Assembly (NCBI GenBank): GCA_015146655.1
Contig: VKHL01000203.1
Coordinates: forward strand, 1 to 45,264
DNA length: 45,264 nt
Source of the DNA: Ochromonas danica
Taxonomy: Eukaryota > Sar > Chrysophyceae > Chromulinales > Chromulinaceae
Direction: 5' to 3'
Each line of letters begins with the position of its first letter. Position 1 is the first letter of the stretch. The translations under genes were made by a program, and so were the position numbers. The notes below the pieces were generated by a model. That model saw only the letters and a program-made list of their open reading frames with translations, had not been told where the DNA came from and ran no database searches. Below are positions 1 through 10,523 of this stretch, piece after piece.

Positions 1-204
1 ACTGATGATACGATGATGTAACATTGGCATTATAAGCTTGTGGTGTAAACGTCGCTCCTTGTTGTGTTGACTGATGATACGATGATGTAACATTGGCATT
101 ATAAGCTTGTGGTGTAAACGTCGCTCCTTGATGTGTTAACTGACACGATGATGTAACATTGGCATTATAAGCTTGTGGTGTAAACGTCTCTCCTTGTTGT
201 TGTG
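1..204 (-). repeat. 69-bp coding minisatellite, three copies
   Basis: Units lie at 1-69, 70-138 and 139 to about 204. The first two are near-identical; the third is 3 bases shorter and more diverged. The 69-base period is 23 codons, so copy changes keep the minus-strand frame open. The array may continue past the left edge. Confidence 0.9.
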
Positions 205-1129
205 CTGCCAGCTGATATGATCTACAATTATTGTATGTCGCTGCTTTTGTTTTTGCATTGTTTTGTTGTATTGTTTTCAATTTTATTACTACCTCGTTTA
301 TAAATCTCCTCTGATCATGTGAATTCTTTTTTACGCTGTCGTAAACAGCTTTTATTGCCACTACTAAATCTTCTCCATTTTCAAGGTTTACCTCTTTTAT
401 AAATTCCTGCTCATTATGTGAATTCCTTTCTACTCTGTCGTAAACAGCTTTTATTGCCTCTTGAACTTTTCCTATTTCAAGTTTTTGCACCTCTTCTTTC
501 TTTTTTTTTGATGCTGAAATTTTCGTTTTTGCGGGCAGCATATTCTTATCATTCAACAACCATTGAATAATATATTTTATCTCATCATCGGGATCAACAG
601 AATGAGTCACATGCTCGCTTTGAAAATTAGTGCTATTGTTAAGTTGAAATGTGGTACTGGTTTCCAATTTTCGTTGAAAACTCTCCCATTCTGTTTCTTC
701 ATCAGAAGTATCATCTCCTTCTATTTCAAATTTCTTAGTCAGTTTTTGTGCTTTATCAGCATCATTATAAATTAAATGTTGTTTCACAGCTGAGAGAGAA
801 TCTTCTCTATCACTCCGTGCATCATTATTGCTATTGGGCAAAATAACTCCTTCATCATGCTCCACATCACTGTTTGTTGTGCAAGCTGGGACTGAACCCT
901 CCGTTCCAAAAGAAGCTTTGCCCTCGCTGCGCATGGATGGGAAACACAGAAAGCAATGCCCATGACACAAACAGATGCAGTCGGCGCAAAGATGGAAACC
1001 AAATCCGGAAATGCGGCTTTCATGAAGGTTTTTTCGCCTGGCTGGGTGTTGATAATAAACGCGATTAGATGAGAAAAGTGACCCGCTTCCGGGGCTGCTT
1101 TGGTTCGTTTGTTGCTGATCTTTTCGTTT
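1..1129 (-). CDS. Edge-truncated low-complexity protein with tandem repeats
   Basis: One minus-strand frame stays open from base 1129 (just inside a stop at 1130-1132) to the left edge, about 376 codons. No start codon lies near the upper end, so a 5' exon is probably missing; the C-terminus lies outside the window. I do not recognise the family. The protein begins basic, then has a Cys/His-rich patch (about 945-1020, including CADCICLCHGHCFLC), then an acidic Ser/Asp/Glu stretch. Next come two copies of a roughly 32-residue helical repeat with the core AIKAVYD followed by NSH (about 300-460), and finally three 23-residue repeats with the core TFTPQAYNANVTSS (1-204). The base composition is more AT-rich than in the neighbours. 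The Cys/His patch could bind zinc, but its spacing matches no family I can name. The long open frame and amino-acid repeat phase support coding; function unknown. Confidence 0.6.
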
Positions 1130-1536
1130 TTACGTGTTTTAGGATTTTCGTGGCTCTTCTCCCCCAAACGTGTGGCGACAGGGAGAGAGACAAGCACAGC
1201 GAGAGAGGAGAGAGGAGACAGACAATCGCACTGTCACTGTCACAGTGAGTGAGTGAGAGCTGAGTGAGTGAGGCTGCTGCTGTTGCTCTGCTCTGCTGCC
1301 TGTGAGAAGAAGTCAATCCATCACATCTCCCTCCCTCCTCTCATCCTCTATAGAACTCCACTTACTACTAGTCACTGTCTTCTCCTATCCTCTCTCTATC
1401 TTTCTCTCTCTTCCTTGCAAGATAATAAAATAAATTGAATTTCCAGGATTGACTCCCTCTCTCCCTCTCCCTCTCTCGCTTCTCTCTTCTCTCTCTTGTT
1501 TGATCTCATCCTCACTCTCCCTAACCTCTCGGATAA
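1130..1536. other. Intergenic region with CT-rich tract upstream of the CudA-like gene
   Basis: No supported gene. From about 1320 to 1530 the plus strand is very CT-rich with short CTCTCC and CTTCTC runs, directly before the ATG at 1537. This is probably 5' UTR or core promoter of the plus-strand gene. I see no clear TATA box. Confidence 0.5.
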
Positions 1537-3259
1537 ATGTTGATCATGACCATGAATTCCAATCATCACCTTCCTCACCCTTTTTCTTCCTCTCCTCCGT
1601 TACCCAATGCTCTTCCTCCTCCTCAGATCAACAACTCTCCCACCACCTCGACCGTCAACACCTCCGCTGCCACTACCACTGCCACTGCCCCCACCACCTG
1701 CAACAACTCCGTGACTAACATTCCCTGCACTGAGCAAGACTTCATGAAGAAGGTGGTGGAAGACACGGACTTGGTCTTGTGCGAGATCGCCAAGAAGGAC
1801 CAGCGCCACCCAACTTTCATCTACTTGCAGTGGAGTGAGAACGAGACCTTGCGCAAGGAACTCATTCGGAAGATCATCCTGGACATTCCAACCTATGTGC
1901 GTGCTGGTGGTGATTATGCAATTAAACGTCATGCACGGGCTTTTCAAAACACGCTCACTTCTGTCGCTCGGAGAAACCAGGCAGTGCTTATCGGACAACT
2001 GGAATCAGACCATCTGAGAGAGTTCCTCCTGTCCTGTATGATCTTAATTCACTCTCTTTTCCCAGACTATGATAAGCTGAAGATTGAGATGCGAGATCTT
2101 GTCAATCAATTCCAACATCGGCCAGAGTTTCAAAACATGTCGTTAGAAGAATGGAAAGTCTCATTAAAGTTCCGCAATTATCTGGTAGTCTCCTTACAAT
2201 TTATTTCACCAGCACATAATAAAGTGAAGATGATCAACTCTTCAGCGATGTTGTGTGGAATTAACAATTGCTTACAAGGTGGTGGCAGAACAACACAAGC
2301 ACGAAGATTGTATTCCATCTTTGAGCATGTTTCTTCTTTGGCTAAAGATTTATCACGATTTGAGGTGAGCATGTGTCTCTGTGTTGTCTGTTGAGTGAGT
2401 TTTGTTGTGTGCTTTCCATATCTGTTACATGTGTATGAGATGGATGGTTGGATTGTGTTTATCGCGGTATGATTGATTAATTGAGTGGGATGGTTGGTTT
2501 CGTTTGTTCCAGACAAATCGTCCAAGTGCATTCGGAGGGCTGCCACAAGTTAAATCTGAGCAATCGCTACAATCATATACCAGTATATCCGATCTGCCCT
2601 CTCCCGCGGCTGCACTTACAGCGAATGTCGTACCAACTTCCTCACATCACATCCCCGTCCTTGCGGCAACAACAGCTCCCTCCGTCTACCATCTCCCCCA
2701 GGGTATGAGTTTCCTATCAACTGACCCATCGCACGTACCCTATGCCAGCAGCCACAACAGCCTGCCTAGCCACAATCACAACAATGTTTATTATGCTGAG
2801 AGTTGCAACGGCTTGAATGGTGGTCATGGTAATGGCAATGCGGGTGCAGGGAATGGCGTAGCGACCAATATGGCGTTTTCTTCGAAGTTACTGTACCATC
2901 CCATGGGTAGCATGGTCGAAAATGCGATGGCAGAGTTGGGAATTAATAATAACAACAATAGCAATAATAACAATAAAGTGAGCAAGCGAGGACGGAAGAG
3001 TCAAGCGAATGGTGAGGGGCAAGCCAATGGAGGAAACAAAGACAGCTCTGCGCAGAAGAAGAGGAAGAATGTTCCCCTCCCACCTCCTCCCAATACGCCT
3101 GCATTGCTAGCAGCGTCTATAGCAGGCTATCCCCACATGGCAAGTCTTTTAGCTCCGATGGGTCTCATGGTGCAATCACCGCCACCGAAAGGGAATGGAG
3201 AACGCTCGCAAGAAGTTCATGACGCGGTGCAGGCGCTCCTTTCCTTCACGTCCACTTGA
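1537..3259 (+). CDS. CudA-like transcriptional regulator (tentative)
   Basis: Two exons, 1537-2364 and 2513-3259, joined in phase 0 by a 148-base GTGAGC...CAG intron, give about 524 residues. After a Ser/Thr/Pro/His-rich head comes a compact domain at roughly residues 70-280 with conserved-looking patches such as IPTYVRAGGDYAIKRHA and FRNYLVVSLQFI. The second half is low complexity: Asn runs, a basic KRGRKSQ / KKRKN segment that looks like a nuclear localisation signal, and a Pro run. This order, a helical core followed by a disordered Asn-rich tail, resembles the Dictyostelium CudA nuclear DNA-binding proteins, and the core motifs recall that family to me. That call is from memory and would need a search. 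Otherwise it is an unassigned nuclear protein. It is convergent with the kelch gene at 3577. Confidence 0.5.
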
Positions 3260-3576
3260 ACACGAGTGGTGGTGGATTACAACATGCTAAGACAAGAGAG
3301 AAGGAGAAGGAAGGTAATAATAGGAGATAGTTAGGTAGTATCGTTAGAGTTAGTATCACCTCACCACCGGCCATCACCACTGCTAGCATCAGCTACTAGT
3401 CGATGAGGAGTGGTGGCTACTACATTACCATGGTGATAGTGTGCATTGGATGGGGATCAACGTGTGGCTCCGAACTAGTCTTGGTGTGTGTAACTACGTT
3501 AGAATTACGGCAATAACGGGAGAAATTGAGTTATCCTATTAGAGAGCAGTGACTGGCTGCTGGTTACTGTGTATGT

Positions 3577-4382
3577 CTAGCGTCGTCCCTTGCCGCTGCC
3601 ACTACTTCCTTTCGATCCTTTGCCTTTGCGCGGCTCTTCTTCTTGTTCCAATTCCTCTTGTTGCTGTGCCAAGTCTGTCAAGCGAGCAAGAACAGGAAGG
3701 AGAGAATTGTATCGACTTTCAGACAAGATGAAAGCTTGTTTCTTGACCTCTTTCTCAGACAGAACCTGTACACCAACACCATTCAAGTCGTCAACAGATA
3801 ACAGTTCACAATCACATGTTAGCAGTGCTTCTCTGCTCACCTCTCGACTTTGCGTCTGCTCACTCTGTGCCTGCCACTGCTTAACGACTTCTCCAGCCCA
3901 ATAGTCCGCCGTGCGCGCATAGAAAGCACGCAGCGCCTCGCCAGGCAGAGGAGTGCTACCGTCCTCTGTGAGGGAGTACTCGCGGCGCAGAGCCTCCATC
4001 TCCGCCCGCAGTCCACCTCCCCCACTGCCTCCCCCTCCACCTCCTCCTCCTTCGCGACGTTTGTTATGCTTCGAGGATGAGCTAGCAGCTGATTTCTTGG
4101 ACTTGGATGGACGACTCTCTTCCTCTTCTTCTTCGCTGTCATCCTCGTCGTCATCATCATCGTCGTCGCTGTCGTCATCGTCACTATCATCACTTCCGCT
4201 ATCATCGCCTCGATCGCCTGTGAAGGTAATGAACGAATAGCAATGACATGGTAGACATGGTAGTGAGAGATAGATCTCTAGCAAGAGAGAGAGTGTGTGT
4301 GTGGAACTGACCAGTGCGTCGACTGCTTTCGTCGTCATCGTCCACACCTTTCCAAACCATTTCGTGCATTGTACCCGGCAGA

Positions 4383-4443
<61 letters not shown>

Positions 4444-6835
4444 CACCATAATGGTTATCAGACGACAAGGAAGGCTAGCAGTGTGGTAGTGTTTGTCCAT
4501 GTGTTCCAGCTCACCTTCTTCCAGCTTTCTCGCTTGTTGAGGTCCAGAGCCCAGCAGTCGTCTAGCGTGACTTCTACCTCGCCCACCTCCGTCACTCCTC
4601 CATACACGATGAGTGTCTGGCCGCGGACTAACAGCGCCGGGTTGATGCGAGGGCAGGGCTCTTTGCGGTCGCAGAGGTAGGTCTGCCAGGTAGTGGTAGG
4701 AGGAGGAGCTGTAGTAGCAGCAGCAGGAGGAGGAGGGATGGTAGCAGTTAGGGACATCTTCTGCAGAGCAGGTAGCACCTCCTCCGCCTCCTCCTTCTTC
4801 ACCTCCTTCTCTACCTTTACTTCAGGAGGGGGTGGAGGAGTAGTAGCATCAAGAGTAGCAGCAGGAGGAGGAGTGCTACCCTTCCCTTCTACCACCTGAC
4901 CCTCCTCCTGCTGCTCCTCCTCGTCTACCAAGTCGTCGTAAGGGATGTAGACCACTTGGCCATTCTCGTCGATGTACCCGAACAACGGCCCTGTGGGTCC
5001 ACTACCTCCTCCTCCTCCTGCTCCTCCTTCACCACGCTCCTCCTCCTCCTCCTCATCGCTGCTACCCTCCTCCTCCTCCTGCTCCACCTCTCCGCTAGTA
5101 GCAGACAGGGAGACCTTCTTCTTTCCTCCTCCTCCTCCTCCACTACCCTTCTTATTATTGTTTTGCGTGCGGAGGCCTAGCAGGTACCAGCGGCGGCGAT
5201 CGAGATCGAAGGCTCTCAAGTCGTTGTAGAAGGTAGACAGCAAGGTGTGGCCTGGCTGCTCCTCGTCTACCACGCCGCCGAAGGACAGCGCCTTGTTCTT
5301 GAAGACTGTCATCACCGCGCCAGAGCGAGCCGTTGGGTAGTCACCCTTGCGTGAGACCTGGTAATAATAGTAGCAGTTATAGTAGTAGCAGCAGGAGGAG
5401 GAGGAGCAGTGGTAGTGTTAGTTAGTGTTAGTAGTATTAGGAGGAAGTGAGAGGGTAGTAAGAGGTAGTGTATGGGGGGTAGTAGAGGTAGTGAGAGGTA
5501 GTGTATGGGGGGTAGTAGAGGTAGTGAGAGGTAGTGTATGGGGGGGTGAAAGAGGTAGTGAGAGGTAGTGTATGGGGGGGGTGAAAGAGGTAGTGAGAGG
5601 TAGTGAGTGTTACCTTCTGCCAGGAGAGCTTGCTAACATCCAATCCTCCTCCTGCTCCTCCACCTCCTCCACGCACAGCAGGTAGTGCAGGTCTATCACA
5701 AGGTCAGAGAAGAGTTAGTCCATATCGAGGTAGAGCGAGGAGGTGCTGCTGACTCACTTCAAGGCTATCATCCACATATCCTCATGCACTCGACCTTCCT
5801 TCCCTCCTCCTCCTCCTGCTCCACCACTACCTCCTCCACTACCACTGACTTTCTCCTTGGAGTAGCCGCCCATGATGTAGAGCACATCCTCGGCAGTGTG
5901 CACACACATCTGCACACCACTGCGAGGACGAGGTATAGGTGCACTAGGTCGCACGGGTAGCTGTGTCCAGCGCTCCTCCTGGAAGGAGAAGAAGAAGAGG
6001 TCGTTGAACCAACGCACTTCGCGCATAGCCTCATAGAAGCCTCCGAATAGCACGAGGTAGTTCCTCCACACTACCATACGATGGCCTGACCTGGTGAGAC
6101 CATCACAACATGACAGAGGATGAAGATGATGATGATGAGACAACACAAGAGAAGAAGGGGGAGGAGGAGGAGCAGGTGGAGGAGGAGGTAGTGGCTACTA
6201 CTACCCTGCAATCCTAGTAAGTGGGGGGTAACTCCTCCCCTCCCCTGCCAGCCCTCCCCTACCCGACCCTTTGTAGTAGACCTAGACCTAACCTACCTGC
6301 CCGAAGGACAATCGCCTGTAGCGTGTATCTCTTTCCAGACGTTAGTCTTGAGGTCTAGACACCACAAGTCTTTGAAGTGGTAGAACTGGTCAGTGGTGGC
6401 GTACTCTCCACCGAAGAGGTAGACCTTCTCCTGATAGTAGACCGCCTGGTGTGAGCAGCGAGGAGGAGGAGTGTTGAGAGACTCGATTGCCTTCCACTCG
6501 TTCTTCTCCACTTGCCAGCGGATGACATCGCTGTAGACCTCCACACGCTCACCATCATAATACTCACCACCAAACATCACCAAGTCACCATTAGGCAAGG
6601 CAGTCAGAGAGAAGTTAGCACGTCGACTAGGTGGGCCAGGCAGTGGTGTGACAGTGACGGCTGTCTTGGCCGCCTCCTTGGCAGTGAAATCTGCGATGAT
6701 CTTCTCGATATCCTCGCCTGACTCCTGGATATCCTTCTTCTTAGCCTTTTGGAGAGCCTTTTGTTGCTTTTGAGCTTGGCGTGCTTTCTTAGCTTCTTTC
6801 TTGGAAGCGTCGACTTTCTTGTCTTTCTTTCCCAT
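3577..6835 (-). CDS. KLHDC4: Kelch-repeat protein, KLHDC4 / yeast Kel3 family
   Basis: Six exons read right to left: 6835-6297, 6090-5758, 5692-5614, 5357-4515, 4384-4312, 4217-3577. Phases close exactly for 835 residues. I start at the second Met (MGKKDKK), which matches the lysine-rich head of the family; an ATG at 6841 is in frame. Residues about 60-290 hold kelch blades with the typical double-Gly strands (LVMFGGEYYDG, VYLFGGEYATTD, LVLFGGFYEAM, LYIMGGYSKE), which fold as a beta-propeller. The family's SGHRMVVW and FYHFKDLW signatures are present. Between blades are Gly, Asp/Glu and Ser runs, longer than in animal members, and the C-terminus has an acidic tract followed by a helical tail. 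Family members are cytoplasmic or nucleolar scaffolds of poorly known function. Intron 3 carries a G-rich minisatellite and intron 4 a CA tract. Confidence 0.92.
4386..4440. repeat. (CA)n microsatellite in KLHDC4 intron 4
   Basis: About 27 AC dinucleotides. On the coding (minus) strand this is (TG)n running directly into the 3' splice site TAG at 4385-4387, in the place of the polypyrimidine tract. Confidence 0.9.
5440..5610. repeat. G-rich minisatellite in KLHDC4 intron 3
   Basis: Four or five imperfect copies of a 33-38 base unit built on GAGAGGTAGTGTATGGGG, within the 256-base intron 5358-5613. The plus strand carries the G runs, so the transcript (minus strand) carries C/T runs. Confidence 0.75.
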
Positions 6836-6893
6836 GGCCACTTCTCAATACTAATGTTAGTCACCTTGTCCTCTCACAGAGCCAGAGGTCTAG

Positions 6894-7801
6894 AATCTGA
6901 AGATTTAGAATCTGGACTCTGGAACTCAGTCTGATGTCTGATCCCTCGACACCTCCGCCCACAGGCTTAAGATAAGCCATAGCGAGCAGCAAGAGGAGGA
7001 AGATGAGGACGGAAGTCTGGAAGATAGTCTAGAGGGCTCTCCACTCGTTGTGAAGGTCGACAAAAAGGCTGCGCTGTCTCCCTCGTCCACCAATTCCTTC
7101 CACTCCTCTCTTAGGGCATCCACTCAATCCGTGGACTCTATCGGTGCTTCCTTACCTGTACAGAGGCAGTCCAAGTCACTCCAACCTAACACCTTGACAT
7201 CACTTGTCAAGCAAGGCAGAAAGCCGGGCATGACCGATGCAGAGGCAGCAGGAGATGTGCAGCAGATCTCACAGCAACAACAACAACACGTCAGTGGGAT
7301 TCCTCGTTACCAATTCAGCAGCAACAACAATGCTAATGGCAATGTCCCCGACTCCATTAAACCCTCAGTAGTTGCTCGACCTTCTCCCATGGCGTTGGCT
7401 GGAGGACACAATAACCACAAGCAAGCAGGCGCCAATGGCAGTGACAGTGACAGTGGCAGCAATAGGAACAACTCAAGTGATAATGTGGTAGAGAAGGTGA
7501 AGAAGCTCTATGCTGAACAAGCCAGCTCTTTCTTCCCACAATACCAACGACAAGAGCAGCAACAACCATAAGTCCGCGAAGTTCGTGTGAGAAATGTCGA
7601 CCACAAGACTGCAGGCGGGGAACTCTCCCCTGATAGAGAGAGGCCATCTCTAGACTGGGTCAACCAGGCTATGATAGGGAGATCTCCCACGAAAGAGAAG
7701 CTTCTCAACCAGCAGCAGCGACCATCTCACATTCTCTCCTCAGAAGAGGAAGAAGAGGAGGAAGAAGTGTCTGTGCCTTTTCTCAGCTCCTCTTCAGCTG
7801 T
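6894..7801 (+). pseudogene. Partial duplicate of the IQ-motif gene at 10524
   Basis: Bases 6951-7801 match 11148-11998 over 851 bp at a constant offset of 4197, with no difference that I can find. A further 25 bases at 6894-6918 match 10365-10389 just upstream of the parent gene. The left copy therefore looks like a copy of roughly 10365-11998 in which 758 bases were replaced by 32. It lacks the parent's start codon and IQ motif, and after 7801 the sequence diverges and meets a stop within about 35 bases. No target-site duplication or terminal repeat is visible. It is a non-functional fragment, a very recent duplication, or an assembly artefact. Confidence 0.85.
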
Positions 7802-7952
7802 AAAGCGACCAAGTACCTCAAATCCGCTGTATTAAGTAGTTGTGATTAAATTTAACAGCCTTATGTTTTTATTCGAAGTTAGAACTTGATGAATTATCAA
7901 CTCCAAGACATCATTACACCAACCAGTAAATCATAAATCCACCATGCACAGT

Positions 7953-8885
7953 TCACAACCATTCTAAATCCGCGCAATAGGGACTCTGACCTGAAAAAAT
8001 CTCTTCCCAGTCTTCCTTCAGGCGTGTTTGGCATTCCAACACGGAATATTTGCGCAATTCGCGTAAATTTCTGAATTCGTCTAGGGCTTGGGATGTCCAA
8101 ATATATGCCCAGTAACGGTCCACCACGTCTTGGCCCTCATCAAGCATAGCATGGACCATCGCCTCCATGGCTTTATCGCTAATACCACAACCGAAAGAGA
8201 AGATTGTCTTGTAAAGCTTAAAATTATCAGACACTTGGAGCACGAATGCGAACTTCGTGTACAAGACAGGCAATTCATTTTTCACCCAAGCATGGCCCAA
8301 TTGCTTGATAAACTTCCAAACATTTGAAACGTTACCTGACTTTTGCTTGAAGGAATTTTCGTCCAAAACAAACTTGGCAGTTAGAACCTGGTACGTGACC
8401 GGATTGGTCGTCGTATCAAGATAAATTTCGAAGTCACGCTCTTTTTGTATTGTTTGTCTTTCAAATATATAAGTAAGGAAAGGCTTTTCACTGACATCTT
8501 GAGGTAAATTTGTTATGCTTGTTTGAGTATAAGAATGAAAACTCGCACCATTCTCGTCCGTACGCTGCAAGTTGATTCGTTCATTTTTGTTGTGGCTATT
8601 GCAATCCAAGCGCACACGCTTTCGACAAAACTCTCTCTCACAGCCATATTTATATGTATCGTCTGCAGTATCGTAAAACGAATCTTCATACTTTTCCTTA
8701 GAATTATTCGCTCCAAGGATATTTTTCAGCCAATCCGCCGGACAGCATATGCGAAGTTTTATCACATATTCCACCAAATCGCCATTCACTTGCATGTACC
8801 ATTCGATTGCTTGCTCCAGAAATTTTATTTGTGCTTCGTCAACCTGTGATGTGATGGGATTTGTCGTCATTAAAGATCCGCTCAT
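7953..8885 (-). CDS. AT-rich orphan protein
   Basis: A single-exon frame of 310 residues starting at MSGSLMTTNP. I do not recognise it. It is soluble-looking, with no signal peptide or membrane segment, and mixed alpha/beta in appearance: a helical head (residues 15-55), a Cys-containing middle (CEREFCRKRVRLDC), then a C-terminal half rich in aromatic residues. Base use is more AT-rich than in the flanking kelch, IQ and phosphatase genes, and it has no intron in an otherwise intron-rich region. It sits between the two copies of the duplicated segment, in an area that also contains decayed gene pieces. It could be a lineage-specific gene, a recent arrival or a relic. The long well-mixed frame favours coding. 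Confidence 0.6.
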   Translation of the reverse strand: MSGSLMTTNPITSQVDEAQIKFLEQAIEWYMQVNGDLVEYVIKLRICCPADWLKNILGANNSKEKYEDSFYDTADDTYKYGCEREFCRKRVRLDCNSHNKNERINLQRTDENGASFHSYTQTSITNLPQDVSEKPFLTYIFERQTIQKERDFEIYLDTTTNPVTYQVLTAKFVLDENSFKQKSGNVSNVWKFIKQLGHAWVKNELPVLYTKFAFVLQVSDNFKLYKTIFSFGCGISDKAMEAMVHAMLDEGQDVVDRYWAYIWTSQALDEFRNLRELRKYSVLECQTRLKEDWEEIFSGQSPYCADLEWL

Positions 8886-9657
8886 TTTGTGATGTCCACG
8901 TTACCCAACAAAATAATTCACCCAGTAATGTTTGTTATTTGTTTGTTATTTACCTGTGGTGTCGAGGGACAAAAACACACTGAAATAGCAGTTTCTTCGA
9001 TTTTGGCTGAAGAAATCCGTGAAGATAAGTTCACATCATCACTTTCCTCAGCACCTTCGTTCAGTGGTTCTCCATGTCTATTACATCCTATAGGCTTGTT
9101 CTAAAGACACTTTAGACACGTAGAAACTTATCTATAAAGCTGAGATCAAAGATACCACCATTAGTCGTCTTCGAGAGGGCTTACATCCAGCATCATTAGC
9201 CTGAAGTAGAGCTGTGTCACTGAAGGTCATAAAGGGTCACAGAATGAGTTTCCACAACATTTGAACGAAAGAAATGCTCGCTGTCGTTCTATTTCTTCGT
9301 ATCATACCGCTCTTGGTTGGCATCCACAATTTTCCACCCATCTTGGCGATCTTTCCACCAATCGCTCCCAACCGCTTTCTTTGGTCCTCTTTTTACACAA
9401 CCATATCTCCAAGGGTCCTGCAGTAAAAAGGTTTTTAAGAAGAAGATCACATTGATCAATTGTTAAACAGCAACTTTTATATGGGACGATTGGATGAACA
9501 ACAACTCCAATATTTCTTATTTCTCAATCTACTAAAACTAACCGTTATTTACCTTTTCGACACCAGAGCTCTTTTTAACACCTCAGTACAGTCTCAGTAC
9601 TACCACTGTCATTACCACTACCACTTCCTCGTCCTCCTCCTTGTCCAGACCAAACAA
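8886..9657. other. Intergenic, no supported gene
   Basis: Lies upstream of the orphan gene (minus strand) and downstream of the glycosyltransferase remnant. A plus-strand frame at 8889-9104 begins with a hydrophobic, signal-peptide-like stretch but is short and ends without any recognisable domain, so I do not call it. Confidence 0.5.
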
Positions 9658-9803
9658 TCATTGCCCTCGACTTGGACAGTTGTAGAAGTGGTCAAAGAGC
9701 AAGTAGAGTGCCTTGGTCTATCACAATAAAATCATAACAAGAGAAAGTGATTAGCATTAGCACTATTACCACCCATCACTACCCCAGCACACTCTTCGTT
9801 TCC

Positions 9804-9842
<39 letters not shown>

Positions 9843-10115
9843 GACAGACTGACTTACCTTGAGATAATGGAGAGAGACGCTCTCTTGACTACAACATTCA
9901 AAGCCCAGCTTCAATCTGTCTCCACTATATTTTACATACCAATCTTCTCCATGGGTAGGAGGACGATACTCCAAGCGATGGCCTGGAGGGAAAGGAATGA
10001 ATCGTTCTCGACCTTTCTCTTCAAAGGTTGAATCATACCATCAGCACCTGTGCATTCTTCAAATGAATTGTTAATTCGAAAGCATCAGCAAGTGTTTCGC
10101 ATCAATCTATGTGGT
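9658..10115 (-). pseudogene. Remnant of a core-1 galactosyltransferase-like (GT31) gene, C-terminal end
   Basis: Two minus-strand pieces, about 10105-9858 and 9717-9658, joined at a good GTAAGT donor and a GATAG acceptor, spell the end of a C1GALT1/T-synthase-like GT31 protein. Key matches are GRERFIPFPPGHRL, a WYVKYS segment and GFECCSQESVSLHYLK, which correspond to GRERFHPF...WYW...CCSD.AVSFHYV in known T-synthases, then a C-terminal LYLLFDHFY. Upstream, a CETLADAFELTIHLKNA segment fits the preceding ED..MG..L helix but lies one base out of frame at about 10045, and the catalytic domain (DxD region) is absent. Beyond it lie only repeats. I read it as a decayed host gene end. An unseen exon arrangement or assembly error could rescue it. 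Confidence 0.55.
9803..9842. repeat. (ATG/CAT)n trinucleotide repeat
   Basis: About 12 ATG units in the putative intron of the GT31 remnant. Read on the minus strand it would encode poly-His, but it lies after a strong GTAAGT donor and is more likely intronic. Confidence 0.85.
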
Positions 10116-10523
10116 TTCAACTTTCTGCCTCGTTTTGCGGTAAAAAGCGGTAAAAACATCACGTCGAGTGAGGCAAAACGGTAAAAAGTTTCCTCCTCGA
10201 GTTTCCTTTTACCTCTTTTACTCCATTACCTGAAACAAAGAGTTACCCCCACCCTTGTTCGGTACAAAGTTACCTCCTTACTTGTTCGGTACAAAGTTAC
10301 CTCCTTGACTTCAGTAGAGGAGTACCTTCTTTACCTTTACCTCCATTGCCTGATACCACCTCTCAATCTGAAGATTTAGAATCTGGACTGGAGTGTTAGG
10401 CCAGGGCGTTTCAGCCAACTCACCCGTCAATATCACACTTCTCACTGTGAAAATATCGAAAAGACGGGTTATAACTTGTCCTTTGGCTTTCAAAACAACC
10501 GCCAACTCATTTTCTCTTTAACG
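10116..10523. other. Intergenic, with GGTAAAA motifs and a short tandem repeat
   Basis: Three GCGGTAAAA / ACGGTAAAA motifs lie at 10135-10188. Two tandem copies of a 27-base unit with core TTGTTCGGTACAAAG lie at about 10254-10307. The 25-base sequence shared with 6894-6918 lies at 10365-10389. This is the upstream region of the IQ-motif gene. Confidence 0.6.

Noticed and set aside
1-204. CRISPR-like array
   Set aside because: The units are contiguous 69-base coding repeats without spacers, in a eukaryotic gene.
3953-5229. Ser- or Pro-rich plus-strand frames opposite the kelch gene
   Set aside because: They are shadows of Glu, Asp and Gly runs in the minus-strand gene.
6951-7801. Mobile element insertion as the cause of the 851-bp duplicate
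   Set aside because: I see no terminal repeats, poly-A tail, target-site duplication or transposase. The copied sequence is host coding DNA.
8889-9104. Plus-strand frame beginning with a signal-peptide-like segment
   Set aside because: Only 71 codons, no domain, no splice partner, and in the promoter of the minus-strand orphan. I left it as intergenic.
9732-9974. Poly-His protein on the minus strand
   Set aside because: The His run comes from an intronic trinucleotide repeat after a strong GTAAGT donor. The exon before it belongs to the GT31 remnant.
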